Assembly: GCF_000283155.1 (NCBI RefSeq)
Contig: NW_004454290.1
Location: forward strand, 609,343-673,342
DNA from: Ceratotherium simum simum
Lineage: Eukaryota; Chordata; Mammalia; Perissodactyla; Rhinocerotidae
DNA: 64,000 nt
Reading direction: 5' to 3'
Shown: piece after piece, positions 61,205 to 64,000 of the stretch
How positions within the stretch are numbered: the stretch's first letter is position 1
Layout: each line of letters opens with the position of its first letter
Position numbers and translations under genes: made by a program
The notes under the pieces: generated by a model
What the model was told of the DNA's origin: nothing
What the model saw: the letters and a program-made list of their open reading frames with translations, nothing else
Databases searched by the model: none

Positions 61205-61795
61205 CAATATAACCGTTGGCTTCTGCTCCCGGTGATGGCAGAGTAGTCTGCCACCATAAGCAACAATATAACTCAATAAAATAACATGGGGTGACATTTC
61301 CCAGGCTTTGGACAAGAGGCAGCATCAAGATAGATCCCTGATAGAAGGCAACTCAGAAGGCGGTCTTTATAATTGCCCCAGATCTCTACCTAGGAGGATT
61401 TCTTGACTGCAGGCTATTGAGCAGGTGTCAAAGCAGAGCATGACAATCACACTGGGCCAAAAGGGGTAAACATCAGTTTTCATGGCCCCCAAATAGCTGG
61501 ATCTGGAGAGAAGGGAGCTATACAAGGGGGCCCTATTCATTGGCTGAGTCCTGGGTTGCACATATAGAAGGTGAGATAAAATGAGGTCTACCACAGAGTA
61601 GCTGCTATGGGGTTGAGAACAGAACAGAGGTACAAGAAAGCAAACAGTGCTGGCAACGTTGGATGTTGCTAGAATAGAGACACATCTCTAGCACCTGGAC
61701 ATCAAACTAACAAAACAGAGAGGTTGCACATGAGGAGGAAACATCACACAATAGACTAAGGACAACTCTAGACCCATCCTAACAAAGCCACATTC
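61205..61795 (+). mobile_element. L1 5'UTR fragment, sense
   Basis: GATGGCAGAGTAGTCTGCC start and repeat-rich text (CATTCATTGGCTGAGTCC, GCAAACAGTGCTGG) shared with 38456-38560 and 43655-43720. Confidence 0.55.
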
Positions 61796-64000
61796 TCTTT
61801 ATCCATTCATCCATGGATGGACACTTATATTGCTTTAAACTTTGGCTACTGCGAATAATACTGCAATGAACACGAGGGAGCTGATATTTCTTTGAGATAG
61901 TGATTTCATCTCTTTCCAATATATACCCATAAGTGGGGTTACAGGATCATACTGTAGTTCTATTTTTAACTTTTTGACGAAGCTCCATACTGTTTTCCAT
62001 AGTGGTTGCGCCAATTTAAATTCCCACCAACAGTGCACTTTTCTCCAAATCCTCCCCAACACTTATTATCTCTTATCTGTTTGACAATGGCCATTCTAAG
62101 AGCTGTGAGGTGATATCTCATTTTGGTTTTGATTTGCATTTCCCTGATGATTAGTGATGTTCAACGCCTTTTCATATGTCAACATTGTAGGCCTTCTTTG
62201 GAAGAATGTCTATTCAAGTCTGTTGCCCCTTTTTAAACTGGATTGTTTGTTTGTTTGCTATTGAGTTGTATAAGGTCCTTAGATATTTAGGATATTAACT
62301 TTTTTTCAGAGAGATGGTTTGCAAATATTTTCTCATTCCAGAGGTTGCCTTTTCATTTTCTTGATTGTGTCTTTTTCTGTGCAGAAGCTTTTTAGTTTGA
62401 TGTAGTCCCATTTGTTGATTTGTGCTTTAGCTGCTTGTGTTTTTGGTGTGATATACAGTAGACCATCGTGAAGACCGATGTCAAGGAGCTTTTTCCCTAT
62501 GTTTTCTACTAACAGTTTACTGTTTCAAGTTTTACCTTTAAATCTTTAATCTATTTCAAGCAAATTTTTGTGATGTAAGATAGGGGTCCAATTTCATGCT
62601 TTTGCATGTGATTATCTGGTTTTCCCAACACCATATATTGAAGAGACTATCATTTCTTTGTTGAGTATTCTTGACTCCCTAGTCAAATATTAGTTGCCTC
62701 TGTATGAATAGGTTTGTTTCTGGGTTCTAAATTCTGTTCCATTGGTCTCTGTATCTGTTTTTACACCAGTACTATGCTGTTTTGGTCACTACTGTTTTGT
62801 AATATAGCTTGAAATTAGGAAGCATGATGTCTCTAGTTTTGTCCTTTCTCAAGATTGCTTTGGCTATTCAGAGTCTTTTGTGGTTCCATTTCCATATAAA
62901 TTTTAGATTTTTTTTTTCTATATTTGTGAAAAATGTCATTGGAGTTTTGATAGGAATTGCACTGAATCTATGGATGACTTTGTGTAGAATGGACATTTTA
63001 AGAATACTAATTATTCTGATCCAGGAACACAGCATATCTTTCCATTTTTTCATGTCTTCTTCAATTTATTTCACCAATGCCTTATAGCTTTCAGTGTACA
63101 TATTTTTCACCTTCTTGGTTAAATTTATTCATAAGTATTTTATTGTTTTATGATACTTTTGTAAATGGAATTGTTTTCTTTGTGTCTTTTTCGGATAGTT
63201 TGTTGTTAGTGTATAGAAATGCAACTGATTTTTGTATATTGATTTGTGTGTCCTGCAACTTTACTGAATGTGCCTATTACTACTAACAGATTTTTGGGGA
63301 AGTCTTTAGGATTTTCTATATATAAGATCATATCATCTGCAAATAGAGACAATTTTACTTCTTCCTTTCTGATTAATATGCATTTTATTCTTTTTCTTAC
63401 CTAATTGCTGTGGTGAGGAGTTCCAATACTATATTCAATGGGGGTGGTGAGGGTGGACACCCTTGTCTTGTTCCTGATCTTAGAGCAAAAACTTTCAAAC
63501 TTTCACCATTGAGTATGGTGAATACTCATACTAGCTAGCTGTGGGCTCGTCATATATCGCCTTTATTATGTTGAGGTATATGCCTTCTATATCCAATTTA
63601 TTGAGAGTTTTTATCATGTAAGGACATTAAATTATGTCAAATGCTTTTTCTGCATCTATTGACATGATTTTTATTTTTCATTCTATTAATGTAGTTTATA
63701 ATATTTATTGATATGCATATGTTAAACCACCTTACATCCTAGGGATAAATGCCACTTGATCATTGTTTATGAATCTGTTAATGTGCTGTTGAATTCATTT
63801 TGCTAGTATGTTTTTGAGAACTTTTGTATTTATATTTATATAACTTTCTTTTCTTTCAGTGTCCTTATCTGGCTTTGATATCAGAGTAATGCTGGCCTTG
63901 TAAAATAAGTTTGGTAGTGTTTTGTTCTCTTTAAAGTTTTTGGAAGAGTTTGAGAAGGATTGGTGTTAATTCTTCTTTAAATATTTTGTAGAATTCACCA
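61796..64000 (-). mobile_element. L1 LINE, antisense, running off the window
   Basis: Antisense ORF2 C-terminal half and reverse transcriptase: TTTATCCATTCATCCATGG, CATACTGTTTTCCATAGTGG, TTTCCCTGATGATTAGTGAT, CACCAGTACTATGCTGTTTTGG (as 61801-62780), continuing to the edge. Scattered stops. Confidence 0.85.

Overview
The window is mammalian nuclear DNA. It has long spans without genes, many L1 LINE fragments, LTR remnants, MIR/L2 relics, and a multi-exon gene with canonical GT/AG introns. Nine copies of a roughly 210-310 bp tRNA-derived SINE (head 'GGCCGGCCC...', B-box-like 'GGTTCAGATCC', internal 'GATGTTAGCTCAGGGCTGATCTTCCTCA') match the equine repetitive element (ERE) family. The source is therefore a perissodactyl, most likely a horse or other equid. 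I see no bacterial, phage or CRISPR features.

The one gene I can reconstruct fully lies on the + strand at about 47.6-60.6 kb. It is a PYHIN (pyrin + HIN-200) gene, most like MNDA and more generally the MNDA/IFI16/PYHIN1 group. It has a non-coding first exon (ending 47714) and six coding exons: 53273-53537, 54476-54636, 55172-55324, 55962-56384, 57821-58009 and 60317-60427. These join in frame to a 433-residue product, and a poly(A) signal lies at 60580. The product has an N-terminal pyrin domain, a basic nuclear-localisation linker with a tandem 8-residue duplication, a Ser/Pro/Thr-rich spacer, one HIN domain and a short C-terminal tail. Proteins of this family are interferon-inducible nuclear DNA-binding factors of myeloid and lymphoid cells.

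Upstream of the gene is a decayed tandem array of the same locus. Sequence matching the gene's 5' flank and exon 1 recurs at 28.7-30.9 kb and, more weakly, at 24.1-24.6 kb. Intron-4-like sequence recurs at 28.5 and 33.35-34.2 kb. A broken copy of HIN exon 6, with its splice sites still visible, lies at 37212-37397. The array has since been cut up by L1 (34.3-36.1 and 39.1-43.65 kb) and ERE insertions.

Layout: 1-3.3 kb, antisense L1 with 5'UTR, ORF1 and an internally deleted ORF2; 3.3-8.0 kb, older antisense L1s with an ERE and a MaLR-type fragment; 8.0-24 kb, mostly old repeats (L2, MIR, MaLR-type LTR, L1 3' ends, two EREs) with no convincing gene; 24-45 kb, PYHIN relic array plus L1/ERE; 45-60.6 kb, the PYHIN gene; 60.6-64 kb, 3' flank and antisense L1 running off the end.

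The most interesting signals are regulatory. Three solo LTRs, all antisense to the gene and each with an identical 4-bp target-site duplication, sit in its 5' flank and first intron. One of them carries two STAT-type TTCNNNGAA sites 22 bp apart. Another has an empty pre-insertion site in the relic copy.
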